From NCBI GenBank assembly GCA_903839845.1, contig CAIMEA010000224.1:1-33461 (forward strand): 33,461 bases of DNA, written 5' to 3'. This DNA comes from an uncultured Hyphomicrobiales bacterium (GTDB lineage Bacteria; Pseudomonadota; Alphaproteobacteria; Rhizobiales; Xanthobacteraceae). A program made the translations under genes and the position numbers. The notes under the pieces were generated by a model. It worked only from the letters and a program-made list of their open reading frames with translations. It was not told where the DNA came from and ran no database searches. Shown here in pieces: positions 15,980 through 23,587 of the stretch (positions are counted from its first letter, which is position 1; every line of letters begins with the position of its first letter).

Positions 15980-16374
15980 AGTTTCCCGAACACCGCCAGC
16001 GCCAAAGCCACCTGCGCCAGAAAGCCGACCGCGAAGGCCAGCGTCCGCAGCACCGGCACGCCGAGGACATAGACGATGACATGGGCCAGTCGCGCCCAGA
16101 AATAGACCGCGCAGGCGATCGCCGTGCTCATGGTCGAATGGCCCTGTGTGTCGAGGATCAGCACCAGCGCCGCGAACACCACCAGGTTCTCGACCGCGTT
16201 TGAGTGCGCGAAATAAAGCCGCTGCGCCCAGGCGCTTTGCGGCTTGTCGTTGCGCGACGGATTGGCCATGGCGCCCATCACGCCGCGTACCATGATGCGG
16301 TCCAGTATATAGGGAATCCACAAGACCCCGGTCAGGATCACCGTCAGCGTCAGCCACAAAATTTCGCGCGTCAT
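15976..16374 (-). CDS. MAPEG family membrane protein
   Basis: The 132-residue protein has four hydrophobic segments (about residues 5-25, 60-75, 83-104 and 110-130). It carries MAPEG hallmarks: an Arg/Asn-rich loop after helix 1, the AHSNAVENLVVFAALVL block in helix 2 and a late helix after WARLAHVIVYVLGVP. Members in eukaryotes handle eicosanoids and glutathione; bacterial members of this type have no settled role, and the substrate is unknown. GGGAGAC precedes the ATG. The gene ends convergently with aidB, the two stop codons sharing the palindrome CTAG. Confidence 0.9.
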   Translation of the reverse strand: MTREILWLTLTVILTGVLWIPYILDRIMVRGVMGAMANPSRNDKPQSAWAQRLYFAHSNAVENLVVFAALVLILDTQGHSTMSTAIACAVYFWARLAHVIVYVLGVPVLRTLAFAVGFLAQVALALAVFGKL

Positions 16375-16550
16375 CGTCGTCTCCCTTAAAACCCATTGCC
16401 TATCGGTGACGTTTTCGAGTTGAGACTAACCGATCCCGGCGCGCGGGGCTATTGCGGCTGTGGTCAAAGGGCCGGGAAGCCGGTTGTGCCGCTTAGGCCA
16501 GGGCCGTAAAAGGGGCCATCAACGCCCTCGTACCCAGTGGATTCGAACCG

Positions 16551-17108
16551 ATGAGCGCGACTGACGCAGAGGCGCCGAGCAATTCGCTGGCGATCGACCC
16601 CGCCTTGTTCCGGCGCGTCATGGGTTCCTTCGCCACCGGCGTTACCGTCATTACTGCCGAAGCAGACGACGCCGTCCGCGGCATGACCGCCAACGCCTTC
16701 ATGTCTGGCTCGCTGGCGCCGCCGCTGTGCATCATTTCGGTGGCCAAAAAGGCCCGCATGCACGAGCTTCTAGAGAAGGCCGGCCATTTCGGCGTCAGCA
16801 TGCTGGCGCGCGATCAGGAAGGCGTCAGTCAACATTTCGCCCGACAAGGCGCGACCGAACCCGATGTGACTTTCGAACATATCGAGGGCATTCCGGTCCT
16901 GGCGGGCGTGAGCGCTTCGCTCGCCGCCGAAATTGACACGCACCATGACTGCGGCGACCACACGTTGTTTATCGGCCGAGTGATCGGGCTGCGTGAATTC
17001 GGCCGGGCACCCTTGGTTTATCACGCGGGAAAATATGCGTCGCTGCATTACAAGAAGGAAGTCCCGGCCGATCCGGCGATCGACTTCTGGGAACTAGAGC
17101 CCAGCTGA
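16551..17108 (+). CDS. Flavin reductase family (FMN-binding) protein
   Basis: The 185-residue protein belongs to the flavin reductase-like FMN-binding family. Evidence is the order of FRRVMGSFATGVTVITAE, GMTANAFMSGSLAPPLCIISV, a FGVSMLARDQEGVSQHFAR block and a C-terminal HDCGDHTLFIGRVIGL followed by PLVYHAGKYASL. Such proteins supply reduced flavin to two-component monooxygenases or act as small flavoproteins, and no partner oxygenase is adjacent. The ribosome-binding site is weak. Its last 15 bases overlap the end of the convergent TauE/SafE gene, an unusually tight tail-to-tail arrangement. Confidence 0.93.
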   Translation: MSATDAEAPSNSLAIDPALFRRVMGSFATGVTVITAEADDAVRGMTANAFMSGSLAPPLCIISVAKKARMHELLEKAGHFGVSMLARDQEGVSQHFARQGATEPDVTFEHIEGIPVLAGVSASLAAEIDTHHDCGDHTLFIGRVIGLREFGRAPLVYHAGKYASLHYKKEVPADPAIDFWELEPS

Positions 17109-17879
17109 ACGAACGACAACGTAAACTCCGACCGCGATGACAATGCCGGAAAATGTGCGCGTCAGCGCGTTCTTGTGGCCGGCGAGGTGACGCGCGAGCC
17201 TTGTGCCGAACAGGCCGCCGAGCGCCCCGCCGATCACGAACAGTCCGGCGAGCGGCCAATCGACCAAACCGGACCAAGCATAGCTTGCCGCGGTGGTCAG
17301 CCCGAACGCGGTGACCGAGACCAGCGACGAGCCGATTGCGTTGATCAGCGGCATGGCGGTGGCGCCGATCAAGCCGGGCACGATCAGAAACCCGCCGCCG
17401 ATGCCGAAAAAGCCCGACAGTGCGCCGACCAGAAGACCCGTGCCAACCAGAAGCGGCAATAAGGTCGGCATGGTAGCGCGTGTCAGCGCGACATCGGGAT
17501 CGCCGCCGGACTTGCGCGGCCGCAGCATGACTAAACCGATGACGATCATGAGGATTCCGAAGAAAGTCAGCAGACGGGCGCCGTCGACCATTTTGCCAAG
17601 CTGTGCGCCGCCCGCAGCGCCGGCAATGCCTGATAAAGCGAACACCAGCGCGCAAGGCCATTTGACTGTTTGAGCGCGTGCATGGCCGGCGAGATTAAGC
17701 GCAGCACTCGCCGCAACCGCGATGGCGCTGGTGCCGATGGCGACATGCGGTGAGGACACGCCGACGACATAGACCAGCAACGGCACCGCCAAAATCGAGC
17801 CGCCGCCACCGACCAGGCCGAGCGTGAAGCCGACGAGGCTTCCCGAGCCGATCGACAGCAACGCTTGCAGCGTACTCAT
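17094..17879 (-). CDS. TauE/SafE family sulfite/organosulfonate exporter
   Basis: This polytopic inner-membrane protein of 261 residues is the last gene of the bigR transcription unit. Its hydrophobic segments hold the family patterns [25 protein letters not shown] near the N-terminus and [23 protein letters not shown] in the second half, the internal repeat typical of TauE/SafE. In persulfide detoxification operons such an exporter is thought to remove the sulfite made by persulfide dioxygenase. That role fits here because the divergent gene at 18887 encodes such an enzyme. Its start overlaps the stop of the rhodanese gene by four bases, implying translational coupling. Confidence 0.93.
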   Translation of the reverse strand: MSTLQALLSIGSGSLVGFTLGLVGGGGSILAVPLLVYVVGVSSPHVAIGTSAIAVAASAALNLAGHARAQTVKWPCALVFALSGIAGAAGGAQLGKMVDGARLLTFFGILMIVIGLVMLRPRKSGGDPDVALTRATMPTLLPLLVGTGLLVGALSGFFGIGGGFLIVPGLIGATAMPLINAIGSSLVSVTAFGLTTAASYAWSGLVDWPLAGLFVIGGALGGLFGTRLARHLAGHKNALTRTFSGIVIAVGVYVVVRSAGL

Positions 17880-18433
17880 TTGACGGCGGCCGGTGCCGCG
17901 ACGGTTTGCGCACGCCTATTCCAGGGCATCGCGCCGAGAACGCGCGCCATGCCGCAGAAGCCGGTGACGCCCGCGAACAGCAGACCGGCGCCGACGAAGC
18001 CGGACAGAGCGTAGAAGCCGGGCGAGGCCAGTGCGCCCAGCGCGACGCCGATCAGCACCAGACCGCCGGCGCCGATCTGAACCTGCCTCATGATGTCGAT
18101 CGGCTGTTTGCGGTCGAGCGCGACCGGCAGGCCGGCTTTTTTCCAGGCATCGAGACCGCCTTCGAGGATGAAAGTTTCGCAGGTTTGCGGCGCGGCGCTC
18201 GCCAGTCTGGCGGCGTTGCCTTTGGTGCGCGCGCCGGAACGGCAGTGGAAAATCAACACGTCGTCGCCGGGGCGCGCCGGGTTGTCGGCGTCGATTCGGC
18301 TGAGGGCATGATGACGTGCGCCGGGAATGCGTTCGCGCGCATGTTCGTCGGCTTCGCGGATATCGACGAGCACGGCACCGGCGCGGATGAGTTCGGCGGC
18401 GCGCGCCGGTGAAATGGTTTTCAAATTGGACAT
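17876..18433 (-). CDS. Rhodanese-like domain fused to DUF2892 membrane segment (YgaP-like)
   Basis: The 185-residue protein combines a rhodanese domain (about residues 5-105) with a C-terminal membrane part (about 113-165) of the DUF2892 type. The active-site loop CRSGART puts the persulfide-carrying cysteine at residue 64. The layout matches E. coli YgaP, a membrane-bound sulfurtransferase. It should pass sulfane sulfur to acceptors close to the membrane, alongside the persulfide dioxygenase and the exporter. The gene lies between bigR and tauE on the same strand and overlaps tauE by ATGA. The ribosome-binding region is A-rich (AAAGAAAAAAC) rather than a classical Shine-Dalgarno. Confidence 0.93.
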   Translation of the reverse strand: MSNLKTISPARAAELIRAGAVLVDIREADEHARERIPGARHHALSRIDADNPARPGDDVLIFHCRSGARTKGNAARLASAAPQTCETFILEGGLDAWKKAGLPVALDRKQPIDIMRQVQIGAGGLVLIGVALGALASPGFYALSGFVGAGLLFAGVTGFCGMARVLGAMPWNRRAQTVAAPAAVK

Positions 18434-18459
18434 GTTTTTTCTTTCTTTTTTGTTTTGGA

Positions 18460-18798
18460 TCAGTGGCAGTAGATGTCTTTGAGCAGCGCCAGCAGGCGCG
18501 CCGCGTTCTTGTCGGCGATGCGGTAGTAAATGGTCTGCGCGTCGCGCCGCGTGGCGACGAGGCCGTCGTCACGCATCTTGCCGAGATGTTGCGATAGCGC
18601 CGACTGGCTCAAATCGCCGGCTTCGACGAGTGACGTAACCGACATTTCTCCGGCCATCGCCAGCCGGCAAAGGATCAGCAGCCGGTTCTCGTTGGCGAGC
18701 AGCTTCAGAAGTCCGGCCGCCTCGCCGGCCTTGCGCTCAAGCTCGGCCATTCCTTTGTCGGCGGCGACAGCTTCGCGGCGGATCGTTTTGGCGGTCAT
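18460..18798 (-). CDS. bigR: BigR/SqrR-type ArsR-family persulfide-responsive repressor
   Basis: The 112-residue protein has the ArsR winged helix: [37 protein letters not shown] as recognition helix, and [13 protein letters not shown] as wing. Cysteines at residues 44 and 111 match in position the two cysteines that form a disulfide or tetrasulfide in BigR and SqrR, releasing the repressor from DNA. It heads the unit bigR, rhodanese, tauE and faces the persulfide dioxygenase gene. I start at the ATG 18798, with GGAG six bases upstream, rather than at a TTG at 18810. Two TTAG-N6-CTAA palindromes lie in the intergenic region. Assignment to the BigR subfamily is from architecture and neighbourhood. 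Confidence 0.88.
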   Translation of the reverse strand: MTAKTIRREAVAADKGMAELERKAGEAAGLLKLLANENRLLILCRLAMAGEMSVTSLVEAGDLSQSALSQHLGKMRDDGLVATRRDAQTIYYRIADKNAARLLALLKDIYCH

Positions 18799-18813
18799 CG
18801 GACGCTCCAATAA

Positions 18814-18842
18814 TTAGATGTTGCTAAATTAGTGAAGGCTAA
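18814..18842. promoter_or_regulatory. Tandem operators TTAG-N6-CTAA for the BigR-type repressor
   Basis: Two dyads have identical half-sites: O1 at 18814-18827 and O2 at 18829-18842, repeated every 15 bases. O1 overlaps the -35 box of the dioxygenase promoter and O2 fills its spacer; O2 also lies in the spacer of the bigR promoter. A repressor bound here would block both directions. Binding by the adjacent repressor is inference. Confidence 0.75.
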
Positions 18843-18848
18843 TATATA
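18821..18848 (+). promoter_or_regulatory. Predicted promoter of the persulfide dioxygenase gene
   Basis: TTGCTA (18821-18826) and TATATA (18843-18848) are 16 bases apart. Transcription would start near 18855, 32 bases before the ATG and just upstream of its GGAG. Confidence 0.6.
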
Positions 18849-18854
18849 AGTCAA
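18826..18854 (-). promoter_or_regulatory. Predicted promoter of bigR operon
   Basis: Read on the minus strand, TTGACT (18854-18849) and TAATTT (18831-18826) have a 17-base spacer. Transcription would start near 18819, about 20 bases before the bigR ATG. It overlaps the divergent promoter almost completely. Confidence 0.65.
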
Positions 18855-18886
18855 GCTCAAACGACGGTGCCACCACGGAGAAAGTC

Positions 18887-19762
18887 ATGACCAGCCCCTC
18901 CAACCCGCAAATACAGGCGTTTTTCGACGAGCCGACCAATACCGTCAGCTATCTGGTGTGGGATCCGGCGAGCATGGAAGGCGCGGTGATCGATCCCGTG
19001 CTCGACTACGACTTCCGCAGCGGCAAGGCGTCGATGACCTCGGCCGATGCCATTCTCGCGCAGGCCAGCAAGCTTGGCGTCAAGATTACGCAGGTGCTGG
19101 AGACGCATGCGCATGCCGATCATATGTCGGGCGCGCCCTATATCAAGCTGAAGACCGGCGCCAAGGTGTCGATCGGCGAACATATCCGCGACGTGCAGCG
19201 CATCTTCCGGCCGGTCTTCAATGCAGTCGACGTGTCGGGCGATGGTTCCGAGTTCGATCATCTGTTCAAGGACGGCGAGCGCTTCAAGGTCGGCACGCTC
19301 GACGGCGAGGTCGTCCACACGCCCGGTCATACGCCGGCCTGCGTATCGTACAGGATAGGTGACGCGGTATTCGTCGGCGACACGATGTTCATGCCGGACT
19401 ACGGCACTGCGCGCGCCGACTTTCCCGGCGGCGACGCCCGCGCGCTCTATCGGTCGATCCAGCGCATTCTGTCGCTGCCGGCCGAAACGCGGCTGTTCAT
19501 GTGTCACGACTACAAGGCGCCGGGCCGCGACGCGTATGCCTGGGAAACTACGGTCGGCGAGGAGCGGGCACGCAACGTGCATGTGCACGAGGGCGTGAGC
19601 GAGGACGACTTCGTCGCCATGCGCGAGAAGCGCGATGCGACCCTGGCCGCGCCACTGCTGTTGCTGCCGTCGATCCAGGTGAACATCCGCGCCGGCAAAT
19701 TCCCGCCGGCCGAGGTGGACGGGGTGCACTATCTGAAGGTGCCGATCCGGCTGGCGTCCTGA
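18887..19762 (+). CDS. MBL-fold persulfide dioxygenase (ETHE1/Blh-like)
   Basis: Enzymes of this group oxidise glutathione persulfide to sulfite and glutathione at a mononuclear iron. The 291-residue protein has THAHADHMSGAPYIK (HxHxDH at residues 74-79), HTPGHTPACVSYRIGDAVFVGDT and a late FMCHDY, which give the metal ligands. The SGAPYIK stretch after the first motif is typical of the Blh/type-II persulfide dioxygenase branch rather than of glyoxalase II. GGAG stands six bases before the ATG. It is divergent from bigR, with two shared operators. Sulfite formed would leave by the TauE/SafE protein of the opposite unit. It ends at a strong terminator. Confidence 0.9.
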   Translation: MTSPSNPQIQAFFDEPTNTVSYLVWDPASMEGAVIDPVLDYDFRSGKASMTSADAILAQASKLGVKITQVLETHAHADHMSGAPYIKLKTGAKVSIGEHIRDVQRIFRPVFNAVDVSGDGSEFDHLFKDGERFKVGTLDGEVVHTPGHTPACVSYRIGDAVFVGDTMFMPDYGTARADFPGGDARALYRSIQRILSLPAETRLFMCHDYKAPGRDAYAWETTVGEERARNVHVHEGVSEDDFVAMREKRDATLAAPLLLLPSIQVNIRAGKFPPAEVDGVHYLKVPIRLAS

Positions 19763-19770
19763 CGTGAAAG

Positions 19771-19796
19771 AGGCCGGAGCGCTCCGGCCTTTTTTG
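19771..19796 (+). terminator. Intrinsic terminator of the persulfide dioxygenase gene
   Basis: AGGCCGGAGC and GCTCCGGCCT (19771-19790) form a perfect palindrome followed by six more Ts (through 19796 after the stem's own T). It starts 9 bases after the stop codon and may also serve the convergent phaC, which ends at 19799. Confidence 0.93.
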
Positions 19797-19798
19797 TC

Positions 19799-21670
19799 TC
19801 AGTCCTTCGCCTTGACGAACGAGCCCGGCGCGTCTTCGATGGGTGTCAATTTGCCGCCGCCGATCGCACGCGCCGGCACGGTCTTGGCGTTCAGGCACTT
19901 GATCCAGTCGAGCCAGTCCGGCCACCAGGAGCCTGGATGTTCGGTCGCGGTCTTCAACCAGACATCGACATCGGAGCCGGTTGGCACATCGCCGGTCCAA
20001 TATTGATATTTCGGTTTCGTTGGCGGATTGACGACTCCGGCGATATGGCCGGAGCCGGCCAGCACATATTTCACCTGCCCGCCGAAAAATTGCGACCCAT
20101 GCAGCACCGATTTCGCCGGTGCAATATGATCTTCGCGGGTGGCGAGATTGTAGATCGGGACTTTCACTTTTTTCAGATTGAGCTTGATGCCGCCGATCTC
20201 CATTTCGCCTTTGGTCAGGCGATTGTTGAGATAGCAGTTGCGCAGATAGAACGAATGATTGGCCGCCGGCATGCGGGTGGCGTCGGAATTCCAATAGAGA
20301 ATGTCGAACGGGTAGGGCTTCTTGCCGCGCAGATAATTGTTGACCACGTAAGGCCAGATAAGGTCGTTTGAGCGTAGCATATTGAAAGTGTTGGCCATGC
20401 GAGAGGCTTCGAGATAGCCCTGTTCCTTCATATGCGCTTCGAGTTGCTGAATGCGCTCCTCGTCGACGAATACTTTCAGGTCGCCTGAATATGTGAAGTC
20501 GACCTGGGCTGCGAACATGGTGGCCGAGACCGCGCGGTTTTTTCTCTTGGCGGCGAGATAGGCCAGCGCGATCGACAGCAATGTGCCGCCGACGCAATAG
20601 CCGATGGTGTGAACCTTCTTTTCGCCGGTGATCTGCTCGATCGCGTCCATGGCCGCAATCGGGCCCTCGTTCATGTACTGCTCGAAGCTTTTCGCAGCGA
20701 GATGAATATCCGGATTGACCCAGGAGATAACGAATACCGTCATGCCCTGATCGACACACCACTTGATGAACGACTTCTCCGGCGTCAGGTCGAGAATGTA
20801 GAATTTGTTGATCCACGGCGGCACGATCAGCAGCGGCACCTTGAGAACGTCCTTGGTGGTTGCCTCGTACTGGATCAACTGCATCAGGTCGTTCTGGAAG
20901 ATGACCTTGCCCGGCGTCAGCGCCAGATTACGGCCGACGGCGAAATTGCCGGGATCGGACTGGCGGATTTTGAGATTGCCGTGGCCGGCCTCGATATCTT
21001 CGCTCAGCATGTGCATGCCGCGCACGAGGTTCTCGGCGTTCGATGACATGGTCTCGCGCAGCAATTCGGGATTGGTCAAAACGAAATTCGACGGCGAAAT
21101 CGCGTTGGCGATCTGGCGGACGTAAAACTCCGCCTTCTGGCGTGTATGTTCATCGACGCCGTCGGCGTCCTTGACTAGCTTTTCGCCCCAATGGGTTGTG
21201 AGCAGATAGGCCTGTTTGAGAAAGTCAAAAAACTGGTTCTGCGACCATTCCGGATCGGCGAAGCGCTTGTCGCGCGGATCGGCTTTCACCGCGGGCTCTG
21301 CCGGTTCGCCCGCCATGCGCTTGACCGTCGAGGCCCATAAATCGAGATAGGCGCGGCCCAGGCTGGTTTGCAATTCGAACGAACGCTTCGGATCGGAAAG
21401 CCAATATTCGGCGACCTGGCCAACGGTCTTGACCACTTCGGTGACGTCTTCCGACATCTCGTCTTTGAGTTTGCCCTGTTCGCGCGGCTTCATGTAGGCG
21501 GCGATTGCCTTGCCACCTTCCTCGATCATGCGCGCCAGATTGCGGGCGAACAGTTCAACATCGACGCCGCTGGCTTTGGCAGGTTCGCCGGCCGGCGCCG
21601 GAGTGTTGCCGGGTGCCGCCGTGAGCGAGGCCTTGGAATCGGCCTTCAATTCGGTATTGGTTTTTTCCAT
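19799..21670 (-). CDS. phaC: Class I poly(3-hydroxyalkanoate) synthase
   Basis: PhaC polymerises (R)-3-hydroxyacyl-CoA, mainly 3-hydroxybutyryl-CoA, into storage granules. The 623-residue protein has an Ala/Pro-rich N-terminal extension, a PhaC N-terminal domain and an alpha/beta-hydrolase catalytic domain. The lipase-like box GYCVGG places the catalytic Cys at 359, with Asp514 (TREDHIAP) and His542 (GSGHIAG) completing the triad. [13 protein letters not shown] and the C-terminal [12 protein letters not shown] are typical of class I, as is the length and the absence of phaE next to it. phaA, phaB, phaP and phaZ are not in the window. A 14-base palindrome CCGGACCGGTCCGG lies at 21703-21716 upstream. 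Confidence 0.97.
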   Translation of the reverse strand: MEKTNTELKADSKASLTAAPGNTPAPAGEPAKASGVDVELFARNLARMIEEGGKAIAAYMKPREQGKLKDEMSEDVTEVVKTVGQVAEYWLSDPKRSFELQTSLGRAYLDLWASTVKRMAGEPAEPAVKADPRDKRFADPEWSQNQFFDFLKQAYLLTTHWGEKLVKDADGVDEHTRQKAEFYVRQIANAISPSNFVLTNPELLRETMSSNAENLVRGMHMLSEDIEAGHGNLKIRQSDPGNFAVGRNLALTPGKVIFQNDLMQLIQYEATTKDVLKVPLLIVPPWINKFYILDLTPEKSFIKWCVDQGMTVFVISWVNPDIHLAAKSFEQYMNEGPIAAMDAIEQITGEKKVHTIGYCVGGTLLSIALAYLAAKRKNRAVSATMFAAQVDFTYSGDLKVFVDEERIQQLEAHMKEQGYLEASRMANTFNMLRSNDLIWPYVVNNYLRGKKPYPFDILYWNSDATRMPAANHSFYLRNCYLNNRLTKGEMEIGGIKLNLKKVKVPIYNLATREDHIAPAKSVLHGSQFFGGQVKYVLAGSGHIAGVVNPPTKPKYQYWTGDVPTGSDVDVWLKTATEHPGSWWPDWLDWIKCLNAKTVPARAIGGGKLTPIEDAPGSFVKAKD

Positions 21671-21702
21671 ACGTCGACGCCGACCCCCGGCTCAGAAGTG
21701 AC

Positions 21703-21716
21703 CCGGACCGGTCCGG
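21703..21716. repeat. 14-base perfect palindrome upstream of phaC
   Basis: CCGGACCGGTCCGG is self-complementary and lies 33 bases upstream of the phaC start codon. It could be an operator or the base of a 5'-leader stem. GC-rich palindromes of this size can also be chance. Confidence 0.4.
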
Positions 21717-21801
21717 ATCGCAAGGCGCGTTTTGGTGCAAGCCTGCCCAAATTACCGCCGGTCCTTGCTGCCGCCATAATAGCCGGTTACCCAATTTATG
21801 C

Positions 21802-21807
21802 TATAAT
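21802..21807 (+). promoter_or_regulatory. Possible -10 box for the lipoprotein gene
   Basis: A consensus TATAAT stands 49 bases before the ATG at 21857, in an AT-rich island of an otherwise GC-rich region. No convincing -35 box is seen at 16-18 bases upstream, so this is tentative. Confidence 0.35.
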
Positions 21808-21856
21808 TCATTGAGTCTGCATCGATTTTCCTTCATTTGCGGGATCGCTTGAGAGC

Positions 21857-22252
21857 ATGGCGCGCACGGCACTTGTTCCGGTTTGGTTTGCATACCGTCT
21901 CGCCATGGGTCTTGCTTTGGGCCTGGCTGCCGGGCTCGGCGGTTGTGGCGCCGGCGCCACGCTCGACCAACTGCCAGCGTCGATGGGGGGCGAACCGACC
22001 GACCTGCCGGCAAAGCCCGCGGTCGCGTATCAATACCCGGCCGTCCACGATATGCCGCCCGCCCGCGCGGATACGCCGATGAGCGATACCGAGCAGGCCA
22101 GGATGGAAAAGGAACTGCGATCCGCCCGTGACCGCCAGGAGGTGCTTTATGGCACGGCCCCCACGTCGGCGGCGCCTTCGTCAGCTGGGGCAAAAAAGAA
22201 GCCTGCCACCGCCAAAAGCGACCAGACCTCTGGTGCAACAGCCAACCCGTGA
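21857..22252 (+). CDS. Small putative lipoprotein of unknown function
   Basis: The 131-residue product has an N-terminal hydrophobic segment ending in a lipobox-like LGGC, so Cys30 would be acylated after signal peptide cleavage. The mature part is Pro/Ala-rich and probably disordered, with a conserved-looking YPAVHDMPPARADTPMSD stretch followed by a charged helix (EQARMEKELRSARDRQEVLYG) and an Ala/Lys/Thr-rich tail. From memory, similar small proteins precede this aminotransferase-hom pair in related genomes, but I cannot check that. It may anchor in the inner or outer membrane. The ribosome-binding site is weak (GAGAG). Confidence 0.75.
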   Translation: MARTALVPVWFAYRLAMGLALGLAAGLGGCGAGATLDQLPASMGGEPTDLPAKPAVAYQYPAVHDMPPARADTPMSDTEQARMEKELRSARDRQEVLYGTAPTSAAPSSAGAKKKPATAKSDQTSGATANP

Positions 22253-22258
22253 TAAAAG

Positions 22259-22285
22259 CCAGCCGGGGTAACGCCTGCCGGCTGG
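22259..22285 (+). terminator. Hairpin between lipoprotein and aminotransferase genes
   Basis: CCAGCCGG (22259-22266) pairs perfectly with CCGGCTGG (22278-22285) across an 11-base loop, seven bases after the lipoprotein stop. The following AAAGGG is not a T run. It may reduce read-through or stabilise the upstream mRNA. Confidence 0.4.
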
Positions 22286-22352
22286 AAAGGGCAGCCAGCG
22301 CTTCACGCTCGACGGCGCCAGGCAGCAGAAAAGCGACTTAAAGGTCTGACCG

Positions 22353-23570
22353 ATGGAAGAATTTTACCGCATCCGCCGCTTGCCGCCTTACGTGTTCGAG
22401 GAAGTGAACAAGGCCAAGGCCAAAGCTCGCGCCGCGGGGGCAGACATCGTCGATCTCGGTATGGGCAACCCCGATTTGCCGGCGCCGCAGCACGTCCTCG
22501 ACAAGCTCAAGGAGACGTTGGGCAAGCCGCGCACCGACCGTTATTCCGCCTCGCGCGGCATTCCCGGTCTGCGCCGCGCCCAGGCCGCCTATTACGAGCG
22601 GCGCTTCGGCGTGAAGCTCAATCCCGACACGCAGGTGATCGCGACCCTTGGCTCCAAGGAAGGCTTCGCCAACATGGCGCAGGCCATCACCGCGCCGGGC
22701 GATGTCGTTATCGTGCCCGATCCGAGCTATCCGATTCACGCCTTCGGTTTCCTGATGGCGGGCGGCGTTATCCGATCTGTCCCATCGGATCCAACGCCTG
22801 ATTTCTTCGCCCACGTTGAGCGAGCCATCAAGCATTCAATCCCGAAGCCGATCGCCATCGTCGTCTGCTATCCGTCAAACCCGACCGCCTTCGTCGCCGA
22901 TCTGGATTTCTACAAGGATCTCGTGGCGTTTGCGAAGAAGCACGAGATCTTCATCCTGTCCGATCTGGCTTACGCCGAAGTGTTCTTCGACGGCGTGGCG
23001 CCGCCCTCTGTATTGCAGGTACCGGGCGCGAACGATGTCACCGTCGAATTTACCTCGATGTCGAAGACGTTCTCGATGGCCGGCTGGCGCATTGGCTTTG
23101 CCGTGGGGAATGAGCGGCTGATCGCGGCCTTGGGCCGGGTGAAATCGTATCTGGATTATGGCGCGTTCACCCCGGTGCAGGTCGCGGCCGCCGCCGCGCT
23201 CAACGGTCCGGACGATTGCGTGCGCGAAATGCGCACCATCTACACCAAGCGCCGCGACGTCATGGTCGAAAGCTTTTCGCGCGCCGGCTGGGACGTACCC
23301 CCGCCGTCGGCGTCGATGTTCGCCTGGTCGCCGATTCCCGCACCGTTCAAGGAGATGGGTTCGGTCGAGTTCGCCAAGCTTTTGGTCGAGAAGGCCGAAG
23401 TGGCGGTGTCGCCCGGTACCGGCTTCGGCGAGCGGGGCGAGGGCTTCGTGCGTATCGCGCTGGTGGAGAATGAGCAGCGCATCCGCCAGGCGGCCCGCAA
23501 TATCAAGAAGTTCCTCGAGACGGCGCCGCAGCAACTGCACAACGTCGTTCCGCTCGCGACCCGACGATAG
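22353..23570 (+). CDS. PLP-dependent class I/II aminotransferase (AlaC / LL-DAP aminotransferase-like)
   Basis: The 405-residue fold-type I aminotransferase shows VDLGMGNPDLPAPQHVL at the N-terminus, the PDPSYPIHAFGFLMAGG block, VCYPSNPTA and the PLP-lysine motif TSMSKTFSMAGWRIGF with Lys238. Such proteins are often labelled LL-diaminopimelate aminotransferase, but the sequence resembles the AlaC/YfdZ-type alanine-glutamate transaminases as much. The actual substrate is undecided. It stands 17 bases upstream of homoserine dehydrogenase, so a link to aspartate-family or alanine metabolism is reasonable. AAAGG precedes the ATG. Confidence 0.92.
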   Translation: MEEFYRIRRLPPYVFEEVNKAKAKARAAGADIVDLGMGNPDLPAPQHVLDKLKETLGKPRTDRYSASRGIPGLRRAQAAYYERRFGVKLNPDTQVIATLGSKEGFANMAQAITAPGDVVIVPDPSYPIHAFGFLMAGGVIRSVPSDPTPDFFAHVERAIKHSIPKPIAIVVCYPSNPTAFVADLDFYKDLVAFAKKHEIFILSDLAYAEVFFDGVAPPSVLQVPGANDVTVEFTSMSKTFSMAGWRIGFAVGNERLIAALGRVKSYLDYGAFTPVQVAAAAALNGPDDCVREMRTIYTKRRDVMVESFSRAGWDVPPPSASMFAWSPIPAPFKEMGSVEFAKLLVEKAEVAVSPGTGFGERGEGFVRIALVENEQRIRQAARNIKKFLETAPQQLHNVVPLATRR

Positions 23571-23587
23571 ATCAGGCGACCCATCAA

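Noticed and set aside
16525-16553. tRNA T-arm-like sequence (reverse complement contains GGTTCGAATCC)
   Set aside because: The flanking bases do not pair to a full T stem, and no anticodon or acceptor arms are found. It could be a chance match or an old integration-site remnant, but nothing supports either.
19548-20816. 422-codon open frame on the minus strand in another frame of phaC
   Set aside because: It overlaps phaC in a shifted frame and the antisense of the dioxygenase gene; the product is low-complexity and unlike any family.
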